DNA of 64,000 nt, from NCBI GenBank assembly GCA_039090855.1, contig CM076996.1, forward strand, positions 47,520,469 through 47,584,468, in the 5' to 3' direction. Origin of the DNA: Macrothele yani (Eukaryota; Arthropoda; Arachnida; Araneae; Macrothelidae). The notes under the pieces were generated by a model. It saw only the letters and a list, made by a program, of their open reading frames with translations. It did no database searches and was not told the origin of the DNA. Position numbers and translations under genes: made by a program. Below, in pieces: positions 10,584-20,345 of the stretch (the first letter of the stretch is position 1; each line of letters starts with the position of its first letter).

Positions 10584-12000
10584 CACTGACGGAAAAAAAT
10601 CCCAACATCAAGAAGGGGTTGTGTTAGATAAACGACAGTTGGCAGGCGGTGAGAGTACATCTGTAAGATGACGTCTATGCAAATTTCGCGCTCGGCGCAT
10701 ACGTGTGGCGCTAATAGCCCCTCGGAACATGCAAAGCAGGTTTGCTGTAAATACGCGCTGTAACGTTCGCGAGCGTTAGTTATCGTTGAGATTCGACGTA
10801 GGGTGTTGATGTTAGTCAAGAATACCTTTAAGAAGACGAAGAAGCCATTATCAACAGCTCACGGAGTTTGAACGAGGTCGTGTAATAGGGCTACGAGAAG
10901 GTGGATTTTCTTTCCGCAATATTGCAGAACGACTTGGCAGGAATGTAGCCACTGTGCATGATTGTTGGCAGCGGTGGTCAAGGGAAGGTACTGCCTCAAG
11001 AAGACCGGGTTCCGACCGGCCACGTGGCACTACTGAGAGGGATGACCGCCGTGTACGGCGTATGGCCGTGGCGCATCGTACTGCGTATGCGTCTGCAATT
11101 CGAGCTGCAGTTGCCACCACAGTGACACAACGAACTGTTACAAATCGGTTACTTGAAGGACAGCTCCGAGCCAGAAGCCCTGTAGCGTGCATTCCACTTA
11201 CTCCAAACCACTGCCGTTTGCGACATCAGTGGTGTCAAGCTAGAGCTCATTGGAGGACGGAGTGGAGATCTGTTGTGTTTTCTGATGAAAGCCGGTTCTG
11301 CCTGGGTGCCAGTGATGGCCGTGTGTTGGTTAGGAGGCCAGGTGAGCGCCTGCAACCAACCTGTCTGCGGCCGAGACACACTGGACCTACACCTGGAGTT
11401 ATGGTCTGGGGAGCAATTTCCTATGACAGCAGGAGCACTCTCGTGGTTATCCCATGCACCCTGACGGCACAGTTGTACGTCGGTCTGGTGATTCAACCTC
11501 TTGTGCTGCCATTCATGAACAGCATTCCAGGGGGTGTTTTCCAACAGGATAACGCTCGCCCGCATACCGCTGTTGTAACCCAACATGCTCTACAGAGTGT
11601 CGACATGTTGCCGTGGCCTGCTAGATCACCAGATCTTTCACCAATCGAGCACGTATGGGACATCATTGTACGACAACTCCAGCGTCACCCCCAACCAGCA
11701 TTAACGGCCCCTGTATTGACCGACCAAGTGCAACAGGCATGGAACTCCATCCCACAAACTGACATCCAGCACCTGTACGACAAAATGCATGAACGGTTGC
11801 GTGCTTGCATTCAACATTCTGGCTGTTACACCGGTTATTGTACCAGCATTTCACATTTAAAATGTCTCTTCTCGCGCTTACAATAAGCTGTGATCTTGAA
11901 ACCTTAATCGATTAAATATGTTACCTATACAAATGTATTGCCGCCATTTTATTCTTCTACAACTATTTTTTCGTGGTGTTGGGATTTTTTTCCGTCAGTG
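10584..12000 (+). mobile_element. Full-length Tc1-like transposon (Tc1 copy B)
   Basis: The 1417-bp element is flanked by TA on both sides (10582-10583 and 12001-12002). Its terminal inverted repeats begin CACTGACGGAAAAAAATCCC and are identical over at least 24 bp. It contains one long transposase frame. Near-perfect ends and an unbroken frame suggest the most recent Tc1 insertion in the window. Confidence 0.95.
10822..11886 (+). CDS. Tc1-like transposase, near-intact, start codon lost
   Basis: This is a DDE transposase that excises and reinserts its own element at TA dinucleotides in the nucleus. The frame is open for about 354 codons. It begins HYQQLTEFERGRVIGLREGG and a helix-turn-helix (SFRNIAERLGRNVATV), followed by a second DNA-binding half. 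The catalytic triad lies at VFSDES, QQDNA and SPIEHVWD. I count 32 residues between the second Asp and the Glu, against 34 in classic Tc1. The expected start, just before PLRRRRSHYQQ, is ATA at 10822-10824 instead of ATG, with an in-frame stop at 10813. The first in-frame ATG is far inside the DNA-binding region, so expression would need a non-ATG start. Otherwise no disabling change is seen. Confidence 0.9.
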   Translation: MPLRRRRSHYQQLTEFERGRVIGLREGGFSFRNIAERLGRNVATVHDCWQRWSREGTASRRPGSDRPRGTTERDDRRVRRMAVAHRTAYASAIRAAVATTVTQRTVTNRLLEGQLRARSPVACIPLTPNHCRLRHQWCQARAHWRTEWRSVVFSDESRFCLGASDGRVLVRRPGERLQPTCLRPRHTGPTPGVMVWGAISYDSRSTLVVIPCTLTAQLYVGLVIQPLVLPFMNSIPGGVFQQDNARPHTAVVTQHALQSVDMLPWPARSPDLSPIEHVWDIIVRQLQRHPQPALTAPVLTDQVQQAWNSIPQTDIQHLYDKMHERLRACIQHSGCYTGYCTSISHLKCLFSRLQ

Positions 12001-12290
12001 TATATACCATTTCCTATCTAAAAGACTCGCGGAACTACTTCTTTAATAGTGGAGCTATTCACAGCACGTAGTGACACACGAAGGGCTGATGTCCGAGACA
12101 TAAACAAACTCGCACCCAACTGCAGCTGAAGTGTATATACACGCATCAGCCCAAACATTAAAACCACCTCTGCGTTATGTAAATAAGCGCACGTACAGCA
12201 AATCAGCGTCACGTGCCAAGGTCGCGAATGATATATGTACATAATACCTGTGTCGGAGCTCTCTCAGTTAGTACTTAATTTCGTTTCAAC

Positions 12291-14074
12291 ATGAGAAAGA
12301 CAAAGGATTTATCTGATTTCGACAAAGGCCAGATCGTTACGGCAAGACGCATTGGTTAGAGCATCTCCGAAACAACAATGCTTGTAGGCTGCTCAAAGAT
12401 GGTCCTCAACAAGTGACACTTCGAGCCGTCGACAAGTCGTAAGCAGGCCATGCCTCATTGATGCCAGAGGTCAGCGCAGGGTATCTTGTCTTGTCCGCAG
12501 CAGCAGGGGGGCTACTGGAGCTCATATTACCCATAATTTCCACTGTGGTGAAGGGCCCAATGTGTCCGAACGCACAGTTCATCGTGCGCTCTTGGATACG
12601 GGTCTCCGCAGCCGCAGACCCATTCGTGTGCCTATGCTCACAGCCGTTTACCGTCGTCAACGCCTGCATTGGGCACGTAATCATCGACATTAGACCACAG
12701 AAGACTGGAACAGGGTCTCACGGACAGACAAATCTCGTTTTCTGTTACACCATGTCGACAGACTAGCTCGTGTGCGACGTTTACGCAATGAAGGCCATCT
12801 AACCTGGATGGACTTTGGGACGGATCCAAGAGACTGGAGGGAGTGTGATGGTCTGGGCAATATTTCCTTGAGGAGCACTTGGATCGATTATCCCTGTAGA
12901 GCGAACTCTGACAGCTGTCACTTACCTGAGCACTGTGGCTGGCCAAGTACACCCCGTTATGGCGACTGTAATTCCTGAATTCCGTGGTCTTTCAACAAGA
13001 CAATACTCCATGCCTCACTGTAAAGAATGTTCAAGAATGGTTCCCAGAACTCGAAGAGGAATTCCATTTATTGATATGTCCCCGAAATTCGCCGGACATG
13101 AATCGTATCGAGCATTTGTGATTTCAGTTGGAGAAACGGGTACGAGCAGCATCACCCCAGCCACGTAAATTCGGGAACTTGGAGATCTTTTGTTGTAGTC
13201 ATGGTATTACTATCAGTGCTGAGACGGGCCGAGCTCGAGCCCGAAAGCCCGAAGTCAACCCCGGGCCCGAACCGGTCTCGGGCTGCATAATACTTACTAG
13301 AGTTCGGGCTTGGGCAAGCTCGGGCTCTAAGAGAGGGAGGATAATGTTCTTCTTTTTTTTTACATGTGATTTTGCATGATTTAGTACACGATACTTTTTT
13401 ATAATTAACTAGTTGTTAAATAGAATTCTTCGGCAACTGGGTCTAGATGGGGAATGGGAACTCGGCAGGGCTATTCATTCTGGGATTTGGTAACAAATAC
13501 CATAGGCCATGAATTACTGAATTTCCGCGAGGGAAAAGTTTCTCTAAGAACTATAGATAATAGATAGCGAACTGACAAATTTTTGCTCTCCACTTCAACG
13601 GGGCAGCTCCCTGCTAATTATATTGAGCAACGTACAACCTAGATTCTTGTGCCTCCCGATTTTTCCTGATGCCCGACCCTCCGAAACATTTCAGGAAGAA
13701 ATGCATTGTCAAAAAAACTATAGAAATAGATTGCCATCCCTTCCTCACTCCACAGTTGAGAAAGACCTCGGTTAATTGCACAGGGAGAAAAGAGTGTAAG
13801 ACTGGAAGAGGAGACTTTTTTTAAATACCTAAATAGGTTAATCATAGTTTTCGGGCTCGTTCGGGCCCGGGCTCTGTCTTGCAATATAAAATTCGGGCTC
13901 GGACGGGCCCGGGCTCTGTCTTGCAATATAGAATTCGGGCTCGGGCTCTTAATATTGAGCCAGAACTCAGTTCTGATCACTATATCCAGATACACCTACC
14001 AGCATCTTGTTGAACCTATGCCTCATCGGGTGAGAGCTCTTTTGGCGGCGAGAAGAGGACCTATATCATTTTAG
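12291..14074 (+). pseudogene. Tc1 transposase pseudogene (copy C)
   Basis: The ATG at 12291 opens MRKTKDLSDFDKGQIVTARR, the usual N-terminus of this Tc1 group, but a TAG follows at once. Later shifts break the catalytic core, which can still be traced piecemeal: PRKIRELGDL near 13155, and QHLVEPMPHRVRALLAARRG in the last 80 bp before the stop at 14074. The hAT-like insert falls between these last two pieces. Its closest relatives here are copies D and E. Confidence 0.85.
13214..13975. mobile_element. Non-autonomous hAT-like element with GC-rich repeats, inside Tc1 copy C
   Basis: The flanks ATTACTAT (13206-13213) and ATCACTAT (13976-13983) make an 8-bp duplication with one mismatch. The ends are CAGTGCTGAG and, read in reverse, CAGAACTGAG, as expected for hAT. 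Both subterminal regions repeat CGGGCTCGGGC-type words (near 13217-13325 and 13850-13950), some in a direct ~60-bp duplication (TTCGGGCTCGGACGGGCC, TTGCAATATA). No transposase was recognised in the AT-rich middle. Confidence 0.8.
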
Positions 14075-14121
14075 GTAGGTGGTTTTAATGTTTTGGCTGA
14101 TCGGTGTATGCACACTTCAGA

Positions 14122-14830
14122 CAGTGGCGTATCTTGGGTCCGAGACCTGGTCTATCTCCCCCCTCCCGCAGTACTGTTTTTTTTTATTGTGAAGTTTAAT
14201 TTTTATTTGTTAAGCAATAGAAGTAACTTTTTTCCTAAATTTTAGGTACATGACATTGCTGACATGATACCAAATAATTATGAAGATTAGGATTTGAACA
14301 CTCATTTGTACATGAACTCCATTCTTCTTTCCTTTTGTGTGAACTGGAGTATTACGTTTTCATAAAATGTTTCTTCTCAGTACTTTTTCATATTTAAAAA
14401 TAATGTTTTTCTCTATTGACAAAACAGCCAAGTTTTTCGAATGTGCATGTCCTTGTGTGGCTCAAAAATATATCTTGATTGTTTTTAATGTTGAGAAGCT
14501 TTCGGTAGTTGCAGTTGTTGATGGAAAGTTTAATATGAGGTCTGCTAATTTGTGCACCTCACTAAACACTATGTCCAATTTATTCAACTTTATGTAACAC
14601 GTAATGTCTCTTACTGATTTGTTTTTGTATTCATCAAGGGAATAAAACACTTTCAGTTGTTTTTTTACTCGAGCTGCATCAAAATTTGAAGCATAGACTT
14701 CTTTAAGTTCTGACAGTAGATGTTCAGGGAAGCTTTCACAAAATTTATCAAAACAGTTCAAATCCAACAAAGCCACGAATTTAAAATATAATATCTCTGA
14801 TATTAAGTCATTGACACTTCACAAAAACTG
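14122..14830 (-). pseudogene. hAT transposase C-terminal relic (hAT copy C)
   Basis: The minus-strand frame 14776-14462 ends in LNKLDIVFSEVHKLADLILNFPST and ATTESFSTLKTIKIYF, the dimerisation block of hAT transposases of the ZMYM/P52 type (usually STxxAERSFSxLKxIKxYLR). After a stop the homology runs on through KNLAVLSIEKNI to about 14365. The left border has a typical hAT end, CAGTGGCGTATCTTGGG (14122). The right end is missing, so only the last quarter of the transposase remains. The acidic residue of the AER motif is kept as E in TTES. Confidence 0.75.
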
Positions 14831-16956
14831 AAACAACTCTCGCGAAACACTCTTATGGGCGGGAGTATGCGAGTGACTGAGATAGTCTGTCTTCTTTTTC
14901 CGGACCGAACCGTTTCCCAAAGCAATGGGCCAATAACCTCTACCAGCTGATTCATGTTGTCATGGAAACGCTAGCAGGCGATTGTGCGGAAGGTTTTCGC
15001 ATCAGAACTGCGAAGACTCTGGAAGAGCTGCTTGCGTTATGCCGTTGGTTTTCGCTCGCCAGATGAGTCAAAGAAGCGAATCCGCACGCGTTTTTTTTCG
15101 CAGCGAAAGTATCGACATATTTTAATACCGTTGATAATTGACTTTTATTTGTGTATAATTAATTCAGTTTTATTTGTGCATTCTCTGGGCTTCGCAGCTA
15201 GCCTGGAATGTACGTCACTGACTTCAGACAAAATTTTAAGAATTTGTTCGTCGAAGACGAATTAGAAAGATTCTCGTTTTTTCACATAGAAGAAATCAAG
15301 CTAATTATTATTATTTTTTTCAATTTCCTTCCCTTATTTTTTTTTTTTTTTTTTTTTTTGTAAATAGCAGTAAAGTATAGTTGAAAAAATCATACAGACT
15401 GCCTGTCTGTGGTCACTATATCTTTCTAATTCATCTTTCATAGGATTTTAACGACCGCAATGAAGAACCCTAAGACTATAAGTAATCGCCCGTCACTAAT
15501 TCTGAGCCATTGGTTCCAGGAAAGGGAAAATTCCCGGGTTCATCTTCACCCCTTCTAAGTATTTCGATACATTTTTTTCTTCAAATTCTTAAATTATTTC
15601 ATAAATCCAAGGAATCAGTGCATTTGCGTATAATTAAATTTTAGAAAACTGGTACCCAGTAAGTTCTACATAATTTCAAAGGGCACTTTAAACGGCAATT
15701 TGTTACCCAAATGCAAGTATTTTGTAGATGACAAAGATCTTTATTGAACGTCAAATTTACAAAAAGAAAAAAAAATTCGTTTTGTTATATAAAAGTGGCT
15801 AAGAGGGTGCAATTTTTATACGGCCCCGTAAAGCGTAAGTGGCCACTACTTGTACGCGTGAAGAGTTGTTCGGTGGCCATTTGTCCTAAATTCGCTTGGG
15901 TGCTACCTAAGAGGGAGATAAGTTGTCTTTTACGCAGTTCATATACGCTCCCGTAACGGTGAAGCAACACTGTAGACTTTGAAGGGCACCAGTTTCCGGG
16001 GTACCAATCTGTCGGGTACGAACGAGTTTCCCGGTTCCATGACGTGTTTATGTAACATTCAAGATTTGAGTCTTTTTGTTTCCATTTTCTTTGCTTTAGT
16101 CTAGTACGTTACAGCTGAAACTTTGATGACATCCTTCTTACCTAACATTACGACCGTTTTTGGGAAACAACATGCGTATTAAAACACAAGAGCAAAGATA
16201 ATCGCCAAATGGTGTTTTCAAATTCAAAAAATTGCAAACAACAACAAAAAATGGAGTTGAGGAGTCAGTTTAATTGGTTTTAGCTACAATCAAGAATACG
16301 AAACTCAGAATAGAAGCTGAAGGGAAGCGCTTTCACTCAAACAAAGGAGCGCATCGAGGAGCGAGAGAGAAGGCACAGATCACTCTGAGGATTACTACAA
16401 GAGAAGGGCGGTGGCAGTGGAAAGAGAGGAGATCATTGGGGGGTGGAGAAGGTAAAACGTTTGTGGTCGTCGTGTGCGGCGTAGAGATGGTTTCCCGGGT
16501 TCCTGTGTGCATGCCCTTTATCTGCCCTCCGATAATGTCGGAATAATCAATATCAATTTGCAGCAGTAGCGAAGGAGGCTGCAGAGTGAGGGAGGGAAGG
16601 CAAGAGTGTTCCTTCACAATGGTGAAGTTCACATAGCCCTCAGGATTGGGGACTACCACCACGACGGGGAATATCTGGGGCGGGCGGCGGGGCGGGGGGA
16701 GGAAGAGGGATCACTTCCCGCAGCGGAATTTCTAAGTCACAATGCATTATCGCTTTCTCCAAATGCACAAAAGGATGTGCACACGATTGTTTCCAAGGTT
16801 TTATAACGGCAGGAAAATAATGCGGCGAATTCTGGCCACAAGGAAGATAGCGTGATTCCTGGAGAAAATAGAAAAAATAAACACATAAGTAAAACTTTAT
16901 TCCACTCCCCCAACCAGATTTCTTCGAATAAATACGGCAAAGCGGGAATTTTCTAA
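14831..16956. other. Unassigned DNA with two GC-richer patches
   Basis: No frame is recognisable. A 23-T run lies near 15336-15359. Overlapping frames at 15744-15970 and 16274-16662 look like chance openings in GC-richer DNA. The phrase TTCCCGGGTTC recurs near 15530 and 16492, with a variant near 16026, without forming an obvious repeat unit. Confidence 0.45.
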
Positions 16957-17093
16957 ATCAACACTTACAATAATACTTGTTAAAAATTCGTACGTATGGA
17001 ACATGATAAAATTAATGGCGTGCTGTCTCCGTACGATGTCATCAAACCACCATCCCTAATTGTACAATAAAAACTTTTTTTTTTTTAATTTGA

Positions 17094-18152
17094 TGGCAAA
17101 TTCTACCAACAAATGGAGGGGGCACCAATGGGGTCTCCTCTCTCCCCTGTTCTGGCGGAAATTTTACTGCAGTCATTGGAAGAAAAAGTACTGAGCCAAT
17201 TCACGTACCAACCGGCACTCCTCTTAAGATACGTGGATGAATTGTTGGTCTTCTGGATTCACCCCATGTTACTTCTGAACGAATTTACCACCTGTCTTTC
17301 CAACCAATATCCTACTATCACCTTCACTATGGAACTTGAACAAAATGGTATATTACCCTTCCTGGACATCTTATTGACTCGTGACTTGACATCTAATCTT
17401 ATCAAATTATCTGTCTATAGAAAACCGACCTTCATGCCTTGTCTTATATCTTTTGTATCTTCCCACCCCCTGGAACATAAAGCTTCAGCCTTACGTTTTT
17501 TAATTAAACGTGCGTTTACTCATTCCTCAACCCGTCAGATTCGTCAGGACGAACTAGCTTTCATACAGAACTTGGCCATATCATTTGGATATTCCGCCTG
17601 CTTCTTTCGGGAACTTCTACAGAAATTTCAAAGACTAAGATTTACGACGTTGTCAACGGAGGTCGTATCTCCTATATACGTTGGTAAAGTATGTCATAAA
17701 TACAATATTAAATTTGGAATTTGCACCAAAAACATTTTTTCAACCATACGTAACGACCGAGATCCAGTCGCAACTTTGAATAAAGCAGGAATATATCGTA
17801 TCCCATTGCTTCCCAAGGCCTCTATAACGATGATATTAAATACTACATAGGTTCTACCCTTAGAAGTCTGAACATTAGATTGTCAGAACACAAATATGCA
17901 CTTCGAACTGACTCCATTTCTACATCATTTACTACAGCTGTTCGCCAGGGAGGTTATTCTCCCGATTGGCCTAATACAACAGTACTTTCCTCTATTGTTA
18001 ACAAACAAACCGTCTTTTTTACAGAGAGTCTGTATATTATTTCTTATGGTACTACCTGTTGTAACTTAGACTTACCTGTTTTTGTTCCTAGACAATGGAG
18101 GAAAATAATTACTTCTTCCCTTCAACCTACTGAAGAAGAGGACCTTACTTAA
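17094..18152 (+). pseudogene. Penelope-like RT/GIY-YIG protein, 5'-truncated and frameshifted
   Basis: PLE proteins join a reverse transcriptase to a C-terminal GIY-YIG nuclease that nicks the target. This copy starts at motif B (FYQQMEGAPMGSPLSPVLAE), passes motif C (RYVDELLVFW at 17227-17256), the thumb region (LPFLDILLTRD, SVYRKPTF) and ends at AGIYRIPLLP, the first half of the nuclease motif. A frameshift near 17820-17850 then moves it into the frame with YYIGSTLRSLN and LSEHKYALRTD, ending at 18152. The second catalytic Asp of YVDD is Glu. Motif A and everything upstream are missing, so it is not functional. Confidence 0.9.
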
Positions 18153-18297
18153 TTAATCAACTATATTATTTGTATTACTTTCTGTTTTGCTGTTTTCCTC
18201 AATTGGCATCACCTGTGTTTTGAACAAATGCATTGTGGGTCTCCTTGGGGGACTGGTTATATATTACGGCGCTTCCGAGTGCTCTGTGGCACTGTTT

Positions 18298-18345
18298 GGG
18301 TGGCCTGAGGACGGGTGCTATTGTAGCCCCGAAAGATCTTGCCCT
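18298..18345 (+). ncRNA. Hammerhead-ribozyme-like core in PLE A 3' UTR
   Basis: CTGAGGA (18305-18311) fits the CUGANGA box of the hammerhead ribozyme. It is followed by a hairpin (GGG, bulged T, GCTA, loop TTG, TAGC, CCC) and then GAAA (18331-18334). The same order and spacing occurs at 56659-56688 in the unrelated PLE B copy, with CCGAAAGATCT conserved. Hammerhead motifs are known in Penelope-like elements. I could not assign stem III or the cleavage site by eye. Confidence 0.55.
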
Positions 18346-18503
18346 TGTAAATATTTTTAAACCATATCTTTTATTGTAAATAAAGTTTTTATTGTACAAT
18401 TAGGGATGGTGGTTTGATGACATCGTACGGAGACAGCACGCCATTAATTTTATCAACACTTACAATGGTTTTTAACATTTCAGATATTAGCACGTATTCA
18501 AAT

Positions 18504-19980
18504 GGTAAACGGTAAAACTACCCCAGGAGAAAATACCCCCGAAAACTGAAAAGCGGAAAAAATGCCCCCGGAAGAAATACCCCCAGAACAAACGGTTCAC
18601 TGTTAACTGCCACACAGGGACACTGATGTGTGCAGTGTTCCGGTGGGGCAATTTACCTGCAACCCTGCCACACATCTTTCAGCAACTTGGCCACAAAAGT
18701 TCAAGAGGGGGAAGGGCTATAAAGATTGCCCCGGTTCTGGGCTTATATTGAGAACTGAATTGGGAACTCCAAACGAATTTCGCAAAAACGTTCCATGTAA
18801 GCCAAGCGAGAATTGTACTTTAATTTGAAGAAATAAATTGCCGAGGATCCGAGGTGCACTGGGGAGGGGGGGGGCTCAACCCCAACTTCCGTAATATTAG
18901 ATTCTGGGCCGCTGGAGTATGTCAGTGTATCCCGATTGTTCCCCTTGAAACGCCCGCGAGGTCCGTGAGCTTGGGGGATGGGTTCCCCCAAAATGTTGAA
19001 ATGGCCGTAGAGCTGTAAACATTAGAACCATGCTTTAGATAATGATTCTGTACACGACCACGAATTTTCAGGAGGGTGAGGGTGCAAGTTTCTAAGAGCG
19101 CAGACAAGTGTTCAAGGTAAGGGATTTGCTCGCAATTTCTATGCTTCATGTTGTGTTTAATGGCAAATTATGTATGCCCTTCCCCCCTTCCCCAGAAATT
19201 TGGCGAAGCCTGTGAGAGGGATACGAGGTGCTTGGTTTGGAGGGCTCTACCCCCAACTTCCGTAATTTTATATTCTGGACCTCTAGAGTCGGTCAGTGTA
19301 TCCTCGATGTTACCCCTGAATAGCTCTTAGAAACGGGGTGGGTGGGTGGGTGGGGGGGGGTTATCCCACCATCCTGAAAATTCATGGTCGTGTACAGAAT
19401 CATTACATAAAACATGGTACTAATGTTTACAGCTCTACGTGCATTTTAACATTTCGGTGGAACCCCCCCCCTGCTCATGGACCTCTCGGGCACTTCAAGG
19501 GGAACTTCGTGGATACGCTGACAGACTCCAGTGGTCCAGAATATAATATTACGGAAGTTCGGGGTAAAGCCCCCCCCCCTCAAGTGTACCTCGGATCCTC
19601 GGCAATTTATTTCTTCAAATTAAAGTACAATTATCGCTTGGCTTACATGGGACGTTTTCGCGAAATTCGTTTCCCAATTCAGTTATCAATGTAGGCCCAG
19701 AAACGGCAATCTTTATAGCCCCCCCCCCCCTTTGAAGTTTTGTAGCCAAGTTGCTGAAAGATGTGTGGCAGGGTTGCCGGTAAATTGCCACACCGGAAGA
19801 CTGCCACAAATCAGTGTTCCTGTGTGGCAGTTTACAGTGAACCGTTTGTTCCGGGGGTATTTCTTCCGGGGGTATTGTTTCCGGGGGCATTTCTTCCGCT
19901 TTTCAATTTTCAGGGGTATTTTCTCCGGGTTTTTTTTTTCCTGGAGGTATTTTTTCCTGGGGGTGTTTTCACCTACATCC
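18504..19980. mobile_element. Foldback/MULE-like element with ~600-bp inverted arms
   Basis: The left arm (18504 to about 19095) and right arm (about 19360-19980) are reverse complements over roughly 600 bp, with clear mutual divergence and indels. The whole is flanked by TATTCAAAT (18495-18503 and 19981-19989). A 9-bp duplication and long arms are typical of Foldback and Mutator-like elements. The outer arm ends contain short direct repeats of the form TTCCGGGGGTATT. The middle carries a partial extra copy of arm sequence in direct orientation (near 19200-19325 against 18840-18960). No transposase is encoded. Confidence 0.85.
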
Positions 19981-19989
19981 TATTCAAAT

Positions 19990-20345
19990 AGTGTTCCGTT
20001 CATACACTACTTAAAATGGAGAGGAACCGATCAGTGAGATCCGGCCTTAGCACTTAGGTGGCCTTACGCAAAGATTGACTTGAAAGCCCTATGGTGTTTT
20101 GAAGTAATTCGAGACGTTTTATTAGATTCTCGTATATTGTAATACCACTAAATGTTAATACAACAATTGTATTATTATTACCGCCCAGAGATTGATAAGC
20201 AAGAAATGCAAGAAGTGAAACTTACAAAACTCTTATTACCTCCTGGTTGTCGATGTACTCTCGCAGTAACCACTCCAATTTTCACAGATCGTTATTGTTA
20301 CAATGACACATTCGTATACAAGACGACTTACAATGCATATACATA
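19990..20345. other. Nothing recognised
   Basis: The stretch lies between the Foldback-like element and Tc1 copy D. The small frame at 20152-20367 shows no domain. Confidence 0.5.

Larger units (their letters stand above)
12140..14106 (+). mobile_element. Tc1-like transposon (copy C) carrying a hAT-like insert
   Basis: The ends are inverted repeats: CACGCATCAGCCCAAACATT on the left, and CACCGATCAGCCAAAACATT when the right end is read in reverse. Both continue into TAAAACCACCT and both are flanked by TA. Without the 762-bp insert at 13214-13975 and one target-site copy, the element would be about 1.2 kb, typical for Tc1. Confidence 0.9.
16972..18451 (+). mobile_element. Penelope-like element with terminal inverted segments (PLE A)
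   Basis: The 15-bp sequence ATCAACACTTACAAT occurs at 16957-16971 and again at 18452-18466 and is read as the target-site duplication. The 3' tail (18381-18451) is present as its reverse complement near the 5' end (17005-17075), sharing GATAAAATTAATGGCGTGC. This inverted pseudo-LTR arrangement is described for Penelope elements. The coding part is 5'-truncated at RT motif B, and an AATAAA-type signal lies near 18375. It is adjacent to the Foldback-like element at 18504. Confidence 0.9.

Noticed and set aside
16274..16662. Overlapping frames of 90 and 109 codons on opposite strands
   Set aside because: They sit in a GC-richer patch that opens frames by chance, and neither product resembles a known protein.
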